From DASRWT01 sp963748485 (GTDB lineage Bacteria; Methylomirabilota; Methylomirabilia; Rokubacteriales; CSP1-6), in assembly GCA_963748485.1 (NCBI GenBank), contig CAVVJF010000009.1, forward strand, positions 124,001 to 188,000: a DNA stretch of 64,000 nt, read 5' to 3'. Of this stretch, positions 52,535-61,175 are shown piece after piece. The notes below the pieces were generated by a model. It was not told the DNA's origin. It saw nothing but the letters and a program-made list of their open reading frames with translations, and searched no databases. The translations under genes and the position numbers were made by a program. Each line of letters starts with the position of its first letter. Position 1 is the stretch's first letter.

Positions 52535-53554
52535 ATGAAGCGCCGGACGTTTTCGGGATTGCTGCTGACGGGCGCCGCGCTCGGCCTCGGCGCGCCCGCC
52601 GCGGCCCAGACGACGAAGTTTCCCTTCCGCCTGAACTGGACCCTCTACGGCGAGCACGCGCCGTTCTTCGTCGCCCGAGACAAGGGATTCTATCGGGAAG
52701 AGGGGCTCGAGGTCGAGATCCAGGAAGGCAGCGGCTCGACCACCGTGTCGCAGCTCGTCGCCAATGCCTCGAGCCCGGTGGCGTACGTCGACGCGGCGAC
52801 GATGATGCGCGGCGTCGGCGCCGGCATGCCGATCAAGGCGGTGGGCGTCACGTTGCAGCAGAGCCCCATGGCCTTCATCTACCGCGCCGACGCCGCACGC
52901 CCCACCAAGGTGTCGGAGATCAAGGGCAGCCGCATCGCCATCACCGCGGGCGATGCGAGCCTCGCGATCTTCACCGCCTTCATGGGCAAGCTCGGCATGA
53001 AGGTCGAGGACGTGCAGATGATCACCGTCGCGAACCCGGCGGCGAAGGAGCAGGCGGTGCTCAGCAAGCAGGCGGACGCCCTCCTCGGCTACTTCATGGA
53101 TCAGGGGCCGCGCATGCAGCTGCAGACCGGGGTCAAGATGGGCTGGACGCGCCTCTATGACATGGCGGGGGTGACCACGCTGTCGAGCGCGATCATCACC
53201 AACAACGACTGGCTGAAGGACGCCAAGAACCAGGATCTGCTGCGCCGCTTCCTGCGTGCCTCGCAGCGCGGCTGGCAATACAGCTTCGACAACCGCGCCG
53301 AGGCGGCCGAGATCTTCCGCAAGGCCGCGCCCGCGTTCACGCAGGAGATCGCGCTGCTGGAAGTCGACGGCACCATGACCATCATCCGTACCGAGCGGAC
53401 CAAGGGACGCCCGGTCGCGTGGTCGCACGGCGACGACTGGAAGGACAGCCAGGAGCTGCTCGAGACCTTCGCCAAGCTGAAGCCCCAGCCGAACGTCGGC
53501 GTGTACTACACGAATGAGTATCTGTCGGAGCCCCCGTACATGCCGAGGAAGTAG
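52535..53554 (+). CDS. ABC transporter substrate-binding protein, SsuA/THI5-like
   Basis: A 339-residue periplasmic binding protein. The signal MKRRTFSGLLLTGAALGLGAPAAAQ is Tat-like (RRTF) with cleavage near AAA. The NMT1/THI5-type core follows: FRLNWTLYGEHAPFFVARDKGFYREEGLEVEI (in two parts), YVDAATMMRGVGAGMPIKAVG and a KGSRIAITAG domain junction. This class often binds thiamine-pyrimidine precursors, nitrate, sulfonates or aromatic acids. It has a good GAGGAGGA ribosome site. It is the middle gene of a complete importer. Confidence 0.92.
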   Translation: MKRRTFSGLLLTGAALGLGAPAAAQTTKFPFRLNWTLYGEHAPFFVARDKGFYREEGLEVEIQEGSGSTTVSQLVANASSPVAYVDAATMMRGVGAGMPIKAVGVTLQQSPMAFIYRADAARPTKVSEIKGSRIAITAGDASLAIFTAFMGKLGMKVEDVQMITVANPAAKEQAVLSKQADALLGYFMDQGPRMQLQTGVKMGWTRLYDMAGVTTLSSAIITNNDWLKDAKNQDLLRRFLRASQRGWQYSFDNRAEAAEIFRKAAPAFTQEIALLEVDGTMTIIRTERTKGRPVAWSHGDDWKDSQELLETFAKLKPQPNVGVYYTNEYLSEPPYMPRK

Positions 53555-53560
53555 CGCTCA

Positions 53561-54334
53561 GTGGACCCCTACATCCGCCTGCGGGGTGTCGGGAAGCGCT
53601 ACGACACGAAGAACGGCGCCGTCGAGGCGTGCAGCGACGTCACCCTCGACATCCGCCAATCGGAGTTCGTCGCCATCGTCGGCCCCAGCGGCTGCGGGAA
53701 GACCACCCTCCTCAAGATGGTCGCCGGGCTGGTGCCGTACACCTCGGGCACGATCTCGGTGGGCGGCAGGCAGGTGGACCGGCCGCTGACGGACGTCGGC
53801 GTCGTGTTCCAGGAGTCGATCCTGCTCGACTGGCGAAACGTCCTCTCGAACGTCATGCTGCAGATCGAGATTCGCGGCGTGGACCGGCGGACGTACGAGC
53901 CGGTGGCGCGGAACCTGTTACGGGCCACCGGCTTGGCCGGCTTCGAAGACAAGAAGCCCTACGAGCTGTCGGGCGGCATGCGCCAGCGGGTGTCGATCTG
54001 CCGGGCGCTGGTGCACGATCCGCCGCTGCTGCTGATGGACGAGCCCTTCGGTGCCCTCGACGCGCTGACCCGCGAGCAGATCGCGATGGACATCCAGCGC
54101 GTCTGGATGGAGAAGCGCAAGACCGCCCTCCACATCACCCACAGCATTCCCGAGGCGGTGCTGCTAGCCGATCGCGTGGTCGTGATGAGCCCGCGGCCGG
54201 GGCGCATCGTCGAGATCATCGAGGTCGACCTCCCGCGGCCGCGCCGCCTCGACCGCCTCCCGGAGCGCTTCAACGACTACGCCGGCCGGATCCGCGAGAT
54301 CTTCAAGGCCAAGGGCGTGCTCGCGATGGACTGA
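53561..54334 (+). CDS. ABC transporter ATP-binding protein, SsuB/TauB type
   Basis: A 257-residue ATPase. Walker A is GPSGCGKTT (about 41-49), the Q-loop VVFQESILLDWRNV, the signature LSGGMRQRV (about 139-147), Walker B LLLMDEPFGALD and the switch THSIPEAVLLADRV. The D-loop and the SPRPGRI segment are typical of the SsuB/TauB group. The start is the GTG at 53561. It ends the importer operon, followed after 9 bp by the phospholipase D gene, which may be co-transcribed. Confidence 0.95.
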   Translation: MDPYIRLRGVGKRYDTKNGAVEACSDVTLDIRQSEFVAIVGPSGCGKTTLLKMVAGLVPYTSGTISVGGRQVDRPLTDVGVVFQESILLDWRNVLSNVMLQIEIRGVDRRTYEPVARNLLRATGLAGFEDKKPYELSGGMRQRVSICRALVHDPPLLLMDEPFGALDALTREQIAMDIQRVWMEKRKTALHITHSIPEAVLLADRVVVMSPRPGRIVEIIEVDLPRPRRLDRLPERFNDYAGRIREIFKAKGVLAMD

Positions 54335-54343
54335 GTCGAGGCC

Positions 54344-55909
54344 TTGACGCCGATCCTGCGGCCCGGCCGTAACTCCTGGAAGACGGTGGCCCCGGCAGAA
54401 GCGGGACTGCTCGTCGACGCCGACGACTACTACCGCGCGTTCTATTCGGCGGCCCAGCGCGCCGAGCGGTACATCCTCATGTCCGGGTGGCAGTTCGACA
54501 GCGGGGTTCCTTTGTTGCGCGGACGCGACGTGCCGACCGGGGCCGAGGTCCGGTTTCTCAAGTATCTGAACGGGCTCTGCGAGAGGAAGCCCGACCTCCA
54601 GATCTACATCCTGGCGTGGAACTTCCACATGGTCTTCGCGCTCGAGCGCGAGTGGATGCAGCGGGTCTTCTTCCACTGGTTGACGCACTCCCGGTTCCGC
54701 TTCCGCTTCGACGATTGCCCCGTGTCCGGCGGCTCGCACCATCAGAAATTCGTGGTCGTCGACGGGCACCTCGCGTTCCTGGGCGGCATGGACGTCTGCG
54801 AGTCGCGGTGGGACGACCGCCGGCACCTCGCGGCGAACCCGCTACGCCTCAGCCGCGGCCGGCCCGTCAAGCCCTACCACGACGTCCAGGTCTATCTGAC
54901 CGGCGACGACGCGGCCGCGACGCTTCAAGAGCTCTTTGTCGACCGCTGGGCGCGCGCCGGCGGGGACCCGCTCGCCCTTCCTGCCCCGTCGGGAAGTGCG
55001 CGCCGGCCCGACCTGCCGAAGGGCGCGATCGCGATCGGCGCCGCCCCCGTGGCGCTCAGCCGCACGGACCCGCGTGCGCCCGGCGAGGAGATCGTCGAAA
55101 TCGAGCATCTGTTTCTCGACGCCATCGACGCGGCGGACCGGCTCATCTACATCGAGACGCAGTATTTCAGCAGCCGGAAGATCTACGAGGGGCTGGTCCG
55201 GCGCCTGCGCGCGCCGGACCGGCCGGCCCTCGAGGTCGTCGTCGTCGTCAACGAGCGAGCGGAGGCCTTGAAGGAGGAGCTGGCGGTCGGGCTTCGCCAG
55301 GCCAAGATCCTCGAGGGGCTCCGCCGTGCGGTGAAGGGCACCGCGCATCACCTCGGCCTCTACCACTCCCTCTGTGAGGCGCCCAACGATACCTTCCGGT
55401 CGACCTACATCCATTCGAAGGTGATCGTCGTCGACGACCGGTTCCTCACGGTGGGGTCCGCCAATCTCACGAATCGCAGCATGGGGGTCGATAGCGAGCT
55501 CCACGCCTCGTGGGAAGCGAGCACTCCCTCGGCCGAGACCGCCCGCCTGATACGCGTGATCCGACGGGTCCGAGTCAGCCTGCTCGCGGAACACGCGGGG
55601 GCCGCCGGCGTGCGGGCGATCCGGAGCCTCCGGCCCATCGGCGGCCTCGTCGCGCGCCTGGACGATCTGAGCCGCCGTCCCGGGGCGCGCCTTCAGTCGC
55701 ACGGGCCGCCGACCCCCGTTCAGGCCGCCGCCCTCGACGTGATCGATCCGCAGAACCTGCCGTTCGATCCCGAGCTTCCCGACGTTGATCCGGCGGCGCA
55801 CGATGAGCCGGCGGACGAGGCGCGCGGGCGGCGTCCGAGTCGGGTCCGAAGCGGTCTGGCCGCGGCAGGGCGGCGCGTCGGCATGAAGCTCTCGAGGCGA
55901 GAGCCGTAG
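54344..55909 (+). CDS. phospholipase D family protein
   Basis: A 521-residue protein with two HKD motifs: HHQKFVVVD (about 131-139, followed by GGMDVCESRWDD) and HSKVIVVDD (about 359-367, followed by GSANLTNRSMGVDSE). Both have the full HxKxxxxD. PLD enzymes hydrolyse or transfer phosphatidyl groups; this length and the WHDDRR-like tail resemble eukaryotic-style and bacterial plasma-membrane PLDs. The last 90 residues are proline- and arginine-rich and probably disordered. The start is a TTG at 54344, with no better codon nearby. No signal peptide is seen. Confidence 0.88.
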   Translation: MTPILRPGRNSWKTVAPAEAGLLVDADDYYRAFYSAAQRAERYILMSGWQFDSGVPLLRGRDVPTGAEVRFLKYLNGLCERKPDLQIYILAWNFHMVFALEREWMQRVFFHWLTHSRFRFRFDDCPVSGGSHHQKFVVVDGHLAFLGGMDVCESRWDDRRHLAANPLRLSRGRPVKPYHDVQVYLTGDDAAATLQELFVDRWARAGGDPLALPAPSGSARRPDLPKGAIAIGAAPVALSRTDPRAPGEEIVEIEHLFLDAIDAADRLIYIETQYFSSRKIYEGLVRRLRAPDRPALEVVVVVNERAEALKEELAVGLRQAKILEGLRRAVKGTAHHLGLYHSLCEAPNDTFRSTYIHSKVIVVDDRFLTVGSANLTNRSMGVDSELHASWEASTPSAETARLIRVIRRVRVSLLAEHAGAAGVRAIRSLRPIGGLVARLDDLSRRPGARLQSHGPPTPVQAAALDVIDPQNLPFDPELPDVDPAAHDEPADEARGRRPSRVRSGLAAAGRRVGMKLSRREP

Positions 55910-55927
55910 TCAGAGCGTGTCCGCCCG

Positions 55928-56275
55928 CTACCGCCCCATGCGCCGGTTGTAGGCCTGGAGGAAGCGGGCGTGCAGGTCGGGATCACGCGGAATCGGCCCC
56001 GCCGTGTCCAGCTGCACGCGCGCTCCGCCATCGGCCTGGCGCGCGACCAGCACCGTGACACCAACCCCATCCTTGGTGCCGCGAATCTGCCCGCTGGCCG
56101 GGTCCGCCGAGGTGACCTGTACGCCCACGTCCTGGGCACCGCCGAGCGCCGCGCTCCACGCGCGGTCATAGACCGAGGGCGAAGGGGCCGGCGCGGGTGC
56201 CGCCTGGTAGTAGGTGCATCCGGCAAGGAGCACGCTCCACAGGCCAACCGCGATCAGTGCGCCCCGTAAGCTCAT
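55928..56275 (-). CDS. small lipoprotein of unknown function
   Basis: A 115-residue protein with a lipobox signal (ALIAVGLWSVLLAGC, modified Cys at about 19) and a Pro/Ala-rich linker (QAAPAPAPSPS). It also has a domain with the pattern VYDRAWSAALGGAQDVGVQVTSADPASGQIRGTKDGVGVTV, split over about 35-75, which resembles DUF4410/DUF3568-type small lipoproteins. It is divergent from the LLM gene at 56385 with a palindrome between. The start ATG 56275 was chosen because it gives the lipoprotein signal; the frame is open further upstream. Confidence 0.72.
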   Translation of the reverse strand: MSLRGALIAVGLWSVLLAGCTYYQAAPAPAPSPSVYDRAWSAALGGAQDVGVQVTSADPASGQIRGTKDGVGVTVLVARQADGGARVQLDTAGPIPRDPDLHARFLQAYNRRMGR

Positions 56276-56310
56276 TCTCTTGAAGATCGCCGCCAACCGC
56301 GGCGTCCGCC

Positions 56311-56328
56311 ATTGGACCTTGGTCCAAT
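56311..56328. promoter_or_regulatory. 18-bp perfect palindrome, candidate operator
   Basis: ATTGGACC and GGTCCAAT flank a TT, giving a perfect dyad between the divergent lipoprotein and LLM genes. TTGGnCCAA-type dyads are common sites for GntR and MarR family repressors. No such regulator gene is adjacent. It lies 57 bp before the LLM start codon. Confidence 0.55.
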
Positions 56329-56384
56329 CGCGCGCGTGGTATCCTCGGCCCCTGCGACGCACTCTGTGCGCACCGGAGGGGCCC

Positions 56385-57470
56385 ATGGAATACGGCCTGT
56401 TCACGATGCCCTCGCACCCGCCCGAGCGCTCCCTCTACGACGGCCACCAATGGGACCTCCAGACGCTACGCTGGGCCGACGAGCTCGGCTTCAGCGAGGC
56501 CTGGATCGGCGAGCACCACACGGCGCCGTGGGAGCCGCACCCCGCGCCCGATCTGCTGGTGGCGCAGGCGCTCATGCAGACGCAGCGCATGCGCATCGGC
56601 CCCGGCGGGTTCCTTATGCCCTATCACCATCCCGCGGAGCTGGCCAACCGCGTGGCGATGCTCGACCATCTCGCCCAGGGGCGGCTGAACTTCGGCGTGG
56701 CGGCGAGTGGCCTGCCCAGCGACTGGGCCATGTTCAACGTGGACGGCACATCCGGTCAGCACCGCGAGATGACGCGCGAGTCGCTCGAGATCATCCTGCG
56801 ACTATGGAGCGACGAGCCGGAGTTCGAGCACAAGGGCAAGTACTGGCACGTCACCAAGACGGGCACCATGCTCGACACGCTGAAGCCCCACATCAAGCCG
56901 CTTCAGAAGCCGCACCCGCCCATCGGCGTGGCCGGCGTCAGCAAGGGCTCCGACACGCTCAAGCTCGCCGGCGAGCGCGGCTTCTGGCCGATGAGCCTGA
57001 ACCTGAACCCCGCCTACGTAGGGAGCCACTGGGAATCGGTGGAGATCGGCGCCGCGCGGAGCGGGCGGACGCCCCGGCGCGCGGACTGGCGGCTGGTGCG
57101 CGAGATCTTCGTGGCCGACACCGACGCGGAGGCCCTACGCCTGTCCGCGGGCGGCATGATGGGCCGGATGATGCGGGAGTACTTCCTGCCGCTGCTCGCG
57201 TCCTTCCAGTTCACCGAGTTCCTGAAGCACCAGCCCGACGTGCCCGACTCGGACGTCACGCCGGAATACTGCGCGCGGCACAACTGGCTGGTGGGCTCAC
57301 CGGAGACGGTGACCAGTCGCCTGCACGAGATCTACGAACAGGTGGGCGGGTTCGGCACGCTCCTGCTCTTCTGCTTCGACTACGCGGCCGAGCCCAAGGC
57401 CTGGCGGCACTCGATGGAGCTCCTGGCCAAGGAGGTCATGCCGCGCTTCAAGGCCTTGGTGCCGAAGTAA
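56385..57470 (+). CDS. LLM class flavin-dependent oxidoreductase (monooxygenase-like)
   Basis: A 361-residue luciferase-like protein close to flavin monooxygenases such as limonene or alkane-type enzymes. The start MEYGLFTMPSHPPERSLYDG, ADELGFSEAWIGEHH (about 30-44), GRLNFGVAASGLPSDW (about 98-113), and the later NLNPAYVGSHWE region are typical. A GGAGGGG ribosome site precedes the ATG at 56385. It is divergent from a small lipoprotein gene. Its end overlaps the convergent histidine kinase gene by 23 bp. It probably uses FMNH2 and oxygen; substrate unknown. Confidence 0.88.
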   Translation: MEYGLFTMPSHPPERSLYDGHQWDLQTLRWADELGFSEAWIGEHHTAPWEPHPAPDLLVAQALMQTQRMRIGPGGFLMPYHHPAELANRVAMLDHLAQGRLNFGVAASGLPSDWAMFNVDGTSGQHREMTRESLEIILRLWSDEPEFEHKGKYWHVTKTGTMLDTLKPHIKPLQKPHPPIGVAGVSKGSDTLKLAGERGFWPMSLNLNPAYVGSHWESVEIGAARSGRTPRRADWRLVREIFVADTDAEALRLSAGGMMGRMMREYFLPLLASFQFTEFLKHQPDVPDSDVTPEYCARHNWLVGSPETVTSRLHEIYEQVGGFGTLLLFCFDYAAEPKAWRHSMELLAKEVMPRFKALVPK

Positions 57471-60069
57471 TCTCGTTCGCCACCGAGATCGCAGGCAGCA
57501 TCACCCGGAAGACCGCGCCCCCGTCGGAGCCGTTCTCCGCCCAGATCTCGCCTTCGTGTGCGCGAACGATCGTGCGACTGACCGATAGCCCCATGCCCAT
57601 CCCCCCCAGCTTGGTGGTGACGAAGGGATCGAAGATCGTCTTGAGGGCGTCGGCGGCGATTCCCACGCCGGTGTCGACGACCTCGAGCTGCACCGAGCCC
57701 GGCTCGAGCGTGCGCGTGCGCACGATCAGCCGCCGCGGGCGATCCGGCACCCCCGCCATGGCATCGAAGGCGTTCATGACCAAGTTCAACATGACCTGCT
57801 GTAGCTGAACGCGATCGCCCAACAGCAACCCCAGGCGGGGAGCGAGGTCGAGCTCAATGGCCACGTTCTTCAGGCGGGCGTCGCTGCCCACCAGCGCGAT
57901 CACGTCGTTGATGAGGTTGTTGAGCTGGAGCGGGCGGCGCTCCGGCATCCCCTTCCGGAAGAGCGTCCGCATGTGCTGGATCACGTCTCCCGCCCTGGCG
58001 TCCGCCCCGACGATGTCCTCGAGAATCTCGCTCAATTCACCCTCGCGCTGCTCGCCCGAGGCGATGAGACGTCGGCCGGCCTCGGCGTTGGTGCGGATCG
58101 CGGTGAGCGGCTGGCTGAGCTCGTGGACGATCGCGGCCGCCAGCTCACCCATGGTGGAGATCCGGGAGATGTGAGCCAGCTCCTGCCGAAGATCCTGCGC
58201 CTCCGTCTCCGCCCGCAGCCGCTCGGTGATGTCCACGCACGAGCCGATGTACCCGACGAACTCTCCCTGGGCGTCGTGCCGGGGCACGCCATAGGACGAC
58301 ACCCAGCGGTACTCCCCATCGTGGCGTCGGAGTCGGTATTCCATCGTGAACGGGCGCCGCGCATCGAAGGCCGCGGCACCCGTCTGCAAGCATCCCGGCC
58401 GGTCCTCGGGATGCATCCCTTCGGCCCAGCCATATCCCTGCTCCTCCTCGAGCTTCCGGCCGGTGAAGTCCAGCCATGGCTTGTTGAAGAAGGTGCCCAT
58501 CCGGTCGAGCCCTGACATCCAGATGAGCACCGGCGCCGAATCGGCGACGGCGCGAAACCGCGACTCGCTCTCGAGCAGGCGCTGCTCCCCTAGCTTCCGC
58601 TCGGTGATGTCCGCGGAGGCGCCGCTCCACCGCGCCCCTCTCCGCTTGCCGTCGTTGTCGTGAAGGCCCCACGTGCCGATCCAGCGCTCGGTGCCGTCCT
58701 TGCGCACGATGCGAAACTCGAGGCCGCCCGCCGGACTCAGGGTCTCGTCGAACGCGCGGCGGACCCGTTCCCGATCCTCCGGATGGATCACCGCGAATAC
58801 GTGCTCGTCGGTCAGGTCGTCCTCGGCCCCGAGCTGGAACAGCTCCCGGAGACGGGGCGTCGCCCAGACGCGGCGCGTGGCGAGATCCAGGCTCCACAGG
58901 CCCGCCCCCGACGACTCCGCGGCGAGGTTCACGCGCCTCTCGCTCTCGCGCAACGCCCGCTCCGCCCGCCGCCGCTTGCCCAGCGTCACCGCCAGCTGGA
59001 CGATCAGTCCCGTCTGCAGCAGCGCGAACACGACGGTGCCGAGAAACCACCACCGGTACCGCTCCCAGGCCGTCGGATCTCGAAACTGGATCACGCTGCC
59101 GGGGGGCACGCGCTCTTCGGGAATGTTCCAGCGCTGGAGCTCCCTCCAGTCGTAGCGGGGCCCCTGCGCGGGGAGGATCAGCGGGGGAAAGCTCGCGACT
59201 GGCTCGCCGCGCAGGATGCGCACGGCGATGCGCGCGGCTTCGATGCCCTGGGCCTCCGCCTGGTAGAGGCGCCCACCCACGATCCCCAGGCCCAGCTGAT
59301 GCTGGTACAGACCGTTGATGGGCGCCTTGGTGACCGCATGGAGACGCTGGAGCGCCTCGTCTTCGTTGTGCGTCACCCCGGCGGCATCCCGGATGAGCAA
59401 CCCCAGGAGGATGAACGATCGCGGGGGCAACGTCGCGGCCAGCTCCAGCATCTGGTCGAACGTCAGATCATTGACCCAGGTGAACGTCACGCGATCCATG
59501 AACGGAGCGAAGGCCCGTCGAAACTCCTCCGTCCAGAACCGCTCGAGCGGCGAGGCCCCCAGGATCACCATGATCTGGTTCGTGTCGGGCGCGAGCTGGA
59601 GAATGTCCTCGACCAGGCCGGTCAGCTTGAAGTCTTCCCCGACGAACGTCGCATGCTGAAGCTCGCCCGGGGGCAACGTCCGTCGGTCCATCCCCGTATA
59701 GATCACGGGCGTCTTCGGAAAGAGCCGATGCCGATACTTCGTCACGAAGCGACCGGCGGGCGATCCCACCGGTACCACCAGATCAGGCTGCCACTTCGCC
59801 AGACGCTTGCGCATCAGCTCGGCAAATGGCTCTTCCATGTCGGGCTGCGCGTAGCGCGCCATGTCCAGCGACACCTCGTCGAGATCGACGCGCTTCCCCA
59901 TCGCCTGGGTCAGCGCGGTCTCGAACGCGGTTGAGTGGGTCGTGAACGGAGGCGCAGTGCTCCCGAAGGAGTGGACGACGAGGACGCGCTTGGCTTCGGC
60001 GGCGATGGCCGGGGTCGCCGCCAGCATCAGCAGAACCAGGCCGAGGACGAGCGCCCTCCCATTCCGCAT
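57448..60069 (-). CDS. sensor histidine kinase with periplasmic ABC-type sensor and two PAS domains
   Basis: An 873-residue kinase. There is an N-terminal signal, then a periplasmic region (about 25-330) resembling ABC-type solute-binding (ABC_sub_bind) domains, with VHSFGSTAPPF, LVVPVGSPAGRFV and a YTGMDRR segment. A membrane helix follows (FLGTVVFALLQTGLIVQLAV, about 340-360), then a PAS domain (about 375-500), a second PAS with PAC (about 505-630), a HisKA with VHELSQPLTAIRTNAEAG (His near 650) and HATPase motifs N, G1 (VVDTGVGI) and G2 (KLGGMGMGLSVS). No response regulator is adjacent. It senses a small molecule and phosphorylates a partner elsewhere. Start ATG 60069 gives the best signal; a GTG at 60087 is possible. 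Confidence 0.9.
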   Translation of the reverse strand: MRNGRALVLGLVLLMLAATPAIAAEAKRVLVVHSFGSTAPPFTTHSTAFETALTQAMGKRVDLDEVSLDMARYAQPDMEEPFAELMRKRLAKWQPDLVVPVGSPAGRFVTKYRHRLFPKTPVIYTGMDRRTLPPGELQHATFVGEDFKLTGLVEDILQLAPDTNQIMVILGASPLERFWTEEFRRAFAPFMDRVTFTWVNDLTFDQMLELAATLPPRSFILLGLLIRDAAGVTHNEDEALQRLHAVTKAPINGLYQHQLGLGIVGGRLYQAEAQGIEAARIAVRILRGEPVASFPPLILPAQGPRYDWRELQRWNIPEERVPPGSVIQFRDPTAWERYRWWFLGTVVFALLQTGLIVQLAVTLGKRRRAERALRESERRVNLAAESSGAGLWSLDLATRRVWATPRLRELFQLGAEDDLTDEHVFAVIHPEDRERVRRAFDETLSPAGGLEFRIVRKDGTERWIGTWGLHDNDGKRRGARWSGASADITERKLGEQRLLESESRFRAVADSAPVLIWMSGLDRMGTFFNKPWLDFTGRKLEEEQGYGWAEGMHPEDRPGCLQTGAAAFDARRPFTMEYRLRRHDGEYRWVSSYGVPRHDAQGEFVGYIGSCVDITERLRAETEAQDLRQELAHISRISTMGELAAAIVHELSQPLTAIRTNAEAGRRLIASGEQREGELSEILEDIVGADARAGDVIQHMRTLFRKGMPERRPLQLNNLINDVIALVGSDARLKNVAIELDLAPRLGLLLGDRVQLQQVMLNLVMNAFDAMAGVPDRPRRLIVRTRTLEPGSVQLEVVDTGVGIAADALKTIFDPFVTTKLGGMGMGLSVSRTIVRAHEGEIWAENGSDGGAVFRVMLPAISVANEITSAPRP

Positions 60070-60104
60070 TGACGGACAGGGTCTCACAGGACCGGGGAGA
60101 ACTG

Positions 60105-61130
60105 CTAGACGAATGGCCGATACACGCGCGCGGCGGTGTCGTGGAACATCGCGGCGCGCTCGGCGGGGGCATAGCCCTTCGAGAGGCGCTTGAAGGCGTT
60201 GTACATCACGCGGTACGAGAACGACACCTTGTCCACGGGGAAGTTGCTCTCGAACATGGCGCGGCTGGGACCGAACCGCTCGATGCAGTAGCTCATCAAG
60301 GGCGCCATCGACGCGGCCAGCTCCTCCGAGCCGATGGGCTCGGCGCGCGTATGCCAGTCAAAGCCGGTGCGCGGCATGCCGATGCCGCCCAGCTTCACGT
60401 GGACGTTGGGACATGCGGCCACGGCGGCAATGCCGCGACGCCATGTGTCGAGTACCTCGGGATCCCGATTGGAGTACGGCCCGGTTCGCAGCAGGCCGCC
60501 GATGTGGTTCAGGACGATGGTGAGGTCCGGCACCGCCTGGGCGAAGGTCGCCAGCTCGGGCAGCTGGGGAAAGTAGAGCCACGCCTCGAGCAACAGGCCC
60601 ATCTTCGCGAGCACCCACGCGCCCTCGCGGAACGGGGCGCTCGCAAGCTGTCCCTTGATGGGATGCGCGGCCGTGTTCTCCACCTCCGGATGCGGATCCC
60701 ACGTCACCGAGTGTCGGATGCCGCGGAACCGGTTGGGGCTGGCCGCGCGGAGCGCCTCCAGCACCGGGGCGACGCGTTCGCCGAGATTCAGGTTGGCGTG
60801 GCCGACGATGGCGGCGGCGGCGCGGCCGGGCCCGTAGAGCCCGCTGGCGCTGGCCGCGGCCAGCCCCTGGACGAATTCCACCTCGCCGACCGGCCGCATC
60901 TCCTCGGGGCCGCCGGCGCGGTACATCGCCCGGGCCTCGACGAACACGGTGGAGCGCACGTTGTGCCCGCTGTTGATGTCCTCCGCGAGCTCGTGGAGCA
61001 GATACCGCTGATACGGGACGCGCGAGGTGCGGAAGTCCCAGAAGTGGTGATGGGGATCGCAGATGGGAAGCTCCGGCTCCAGCACCGGCTCCTGCGTCAG
61101 GGCAAGCCAATCATTGCCGCCGAATGGCAC
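60105..61130 (-). CDS. amidohydrolase family protein (Amidohydro_2, lactonase-like)
   Basis: A 341-residue TIM-barrel metal hydrolase. The N-terminal metal motif is ICDPHHHFWDF (about 23-33), which is close to 2-pyrone-4,6-dicarboxylate lactonase and L-fuconolactonase relatives. Other marks are VFVEARAMYR (about 67), RGIRHSVTWDP, IVLNHIGG (about 207) and FESNFPVDK with the catalytic Asp near 300. The start is the GTG at 61130 with a GGAGGT ribosome site. It is divergent from the cyclo-ligase gene. It probably hydrolyses a lactone or cyclic intermediate. Confidence 0.86.
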   Translation of the reverse strand: MPFGGNDWLALTQEPVLEPELPICDPHHHFWDFRTSRVPYQRYLLHELAEDINSGHNVRSTVFVEARAMYRAGGPEEMRPVGEVEFVQGLAAASASGLYGPGRAAAAIVGHANLNLGERVAPVLEALRAASPNRFRGIRHSVTWDPHPEVENTAAHPIKGQLASAPFREGAWVLAKMGLLLEAWLYFPQLPELATFAQAVPDLTIVLNHIGGLLRTGPYSNRDPEVLDTWRRGIAAVAACPNVHVKLGGIGMPRTGFDWHTRAEPIGSEELAASMAPLMSYCIERFGPSRAMFESNFPVDKVSFSYRVMYNAFKRLSKGYAPAERAAMFHDTAARVYRPFV

Positions 61131-61162
61131 GAGGGCACCTCCGTGGTCGTGAGGGTTCTGCG

Positions 61163-61168
61163 TATGAT
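61163..61168 (+). promoter_or_regulatory. -10 box giving a probably leaderless transcript
   Basis: TATGAT (five of six to TATAAT) ends seven bases before the ATG at 61176, which has no ribosome site. This is the same -10/N7/ATG spacing seen at 32508-32521. No -35 box is recognisable. Confidence 0.4.
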
Positions 61169-61175
61169 ACGTCAC

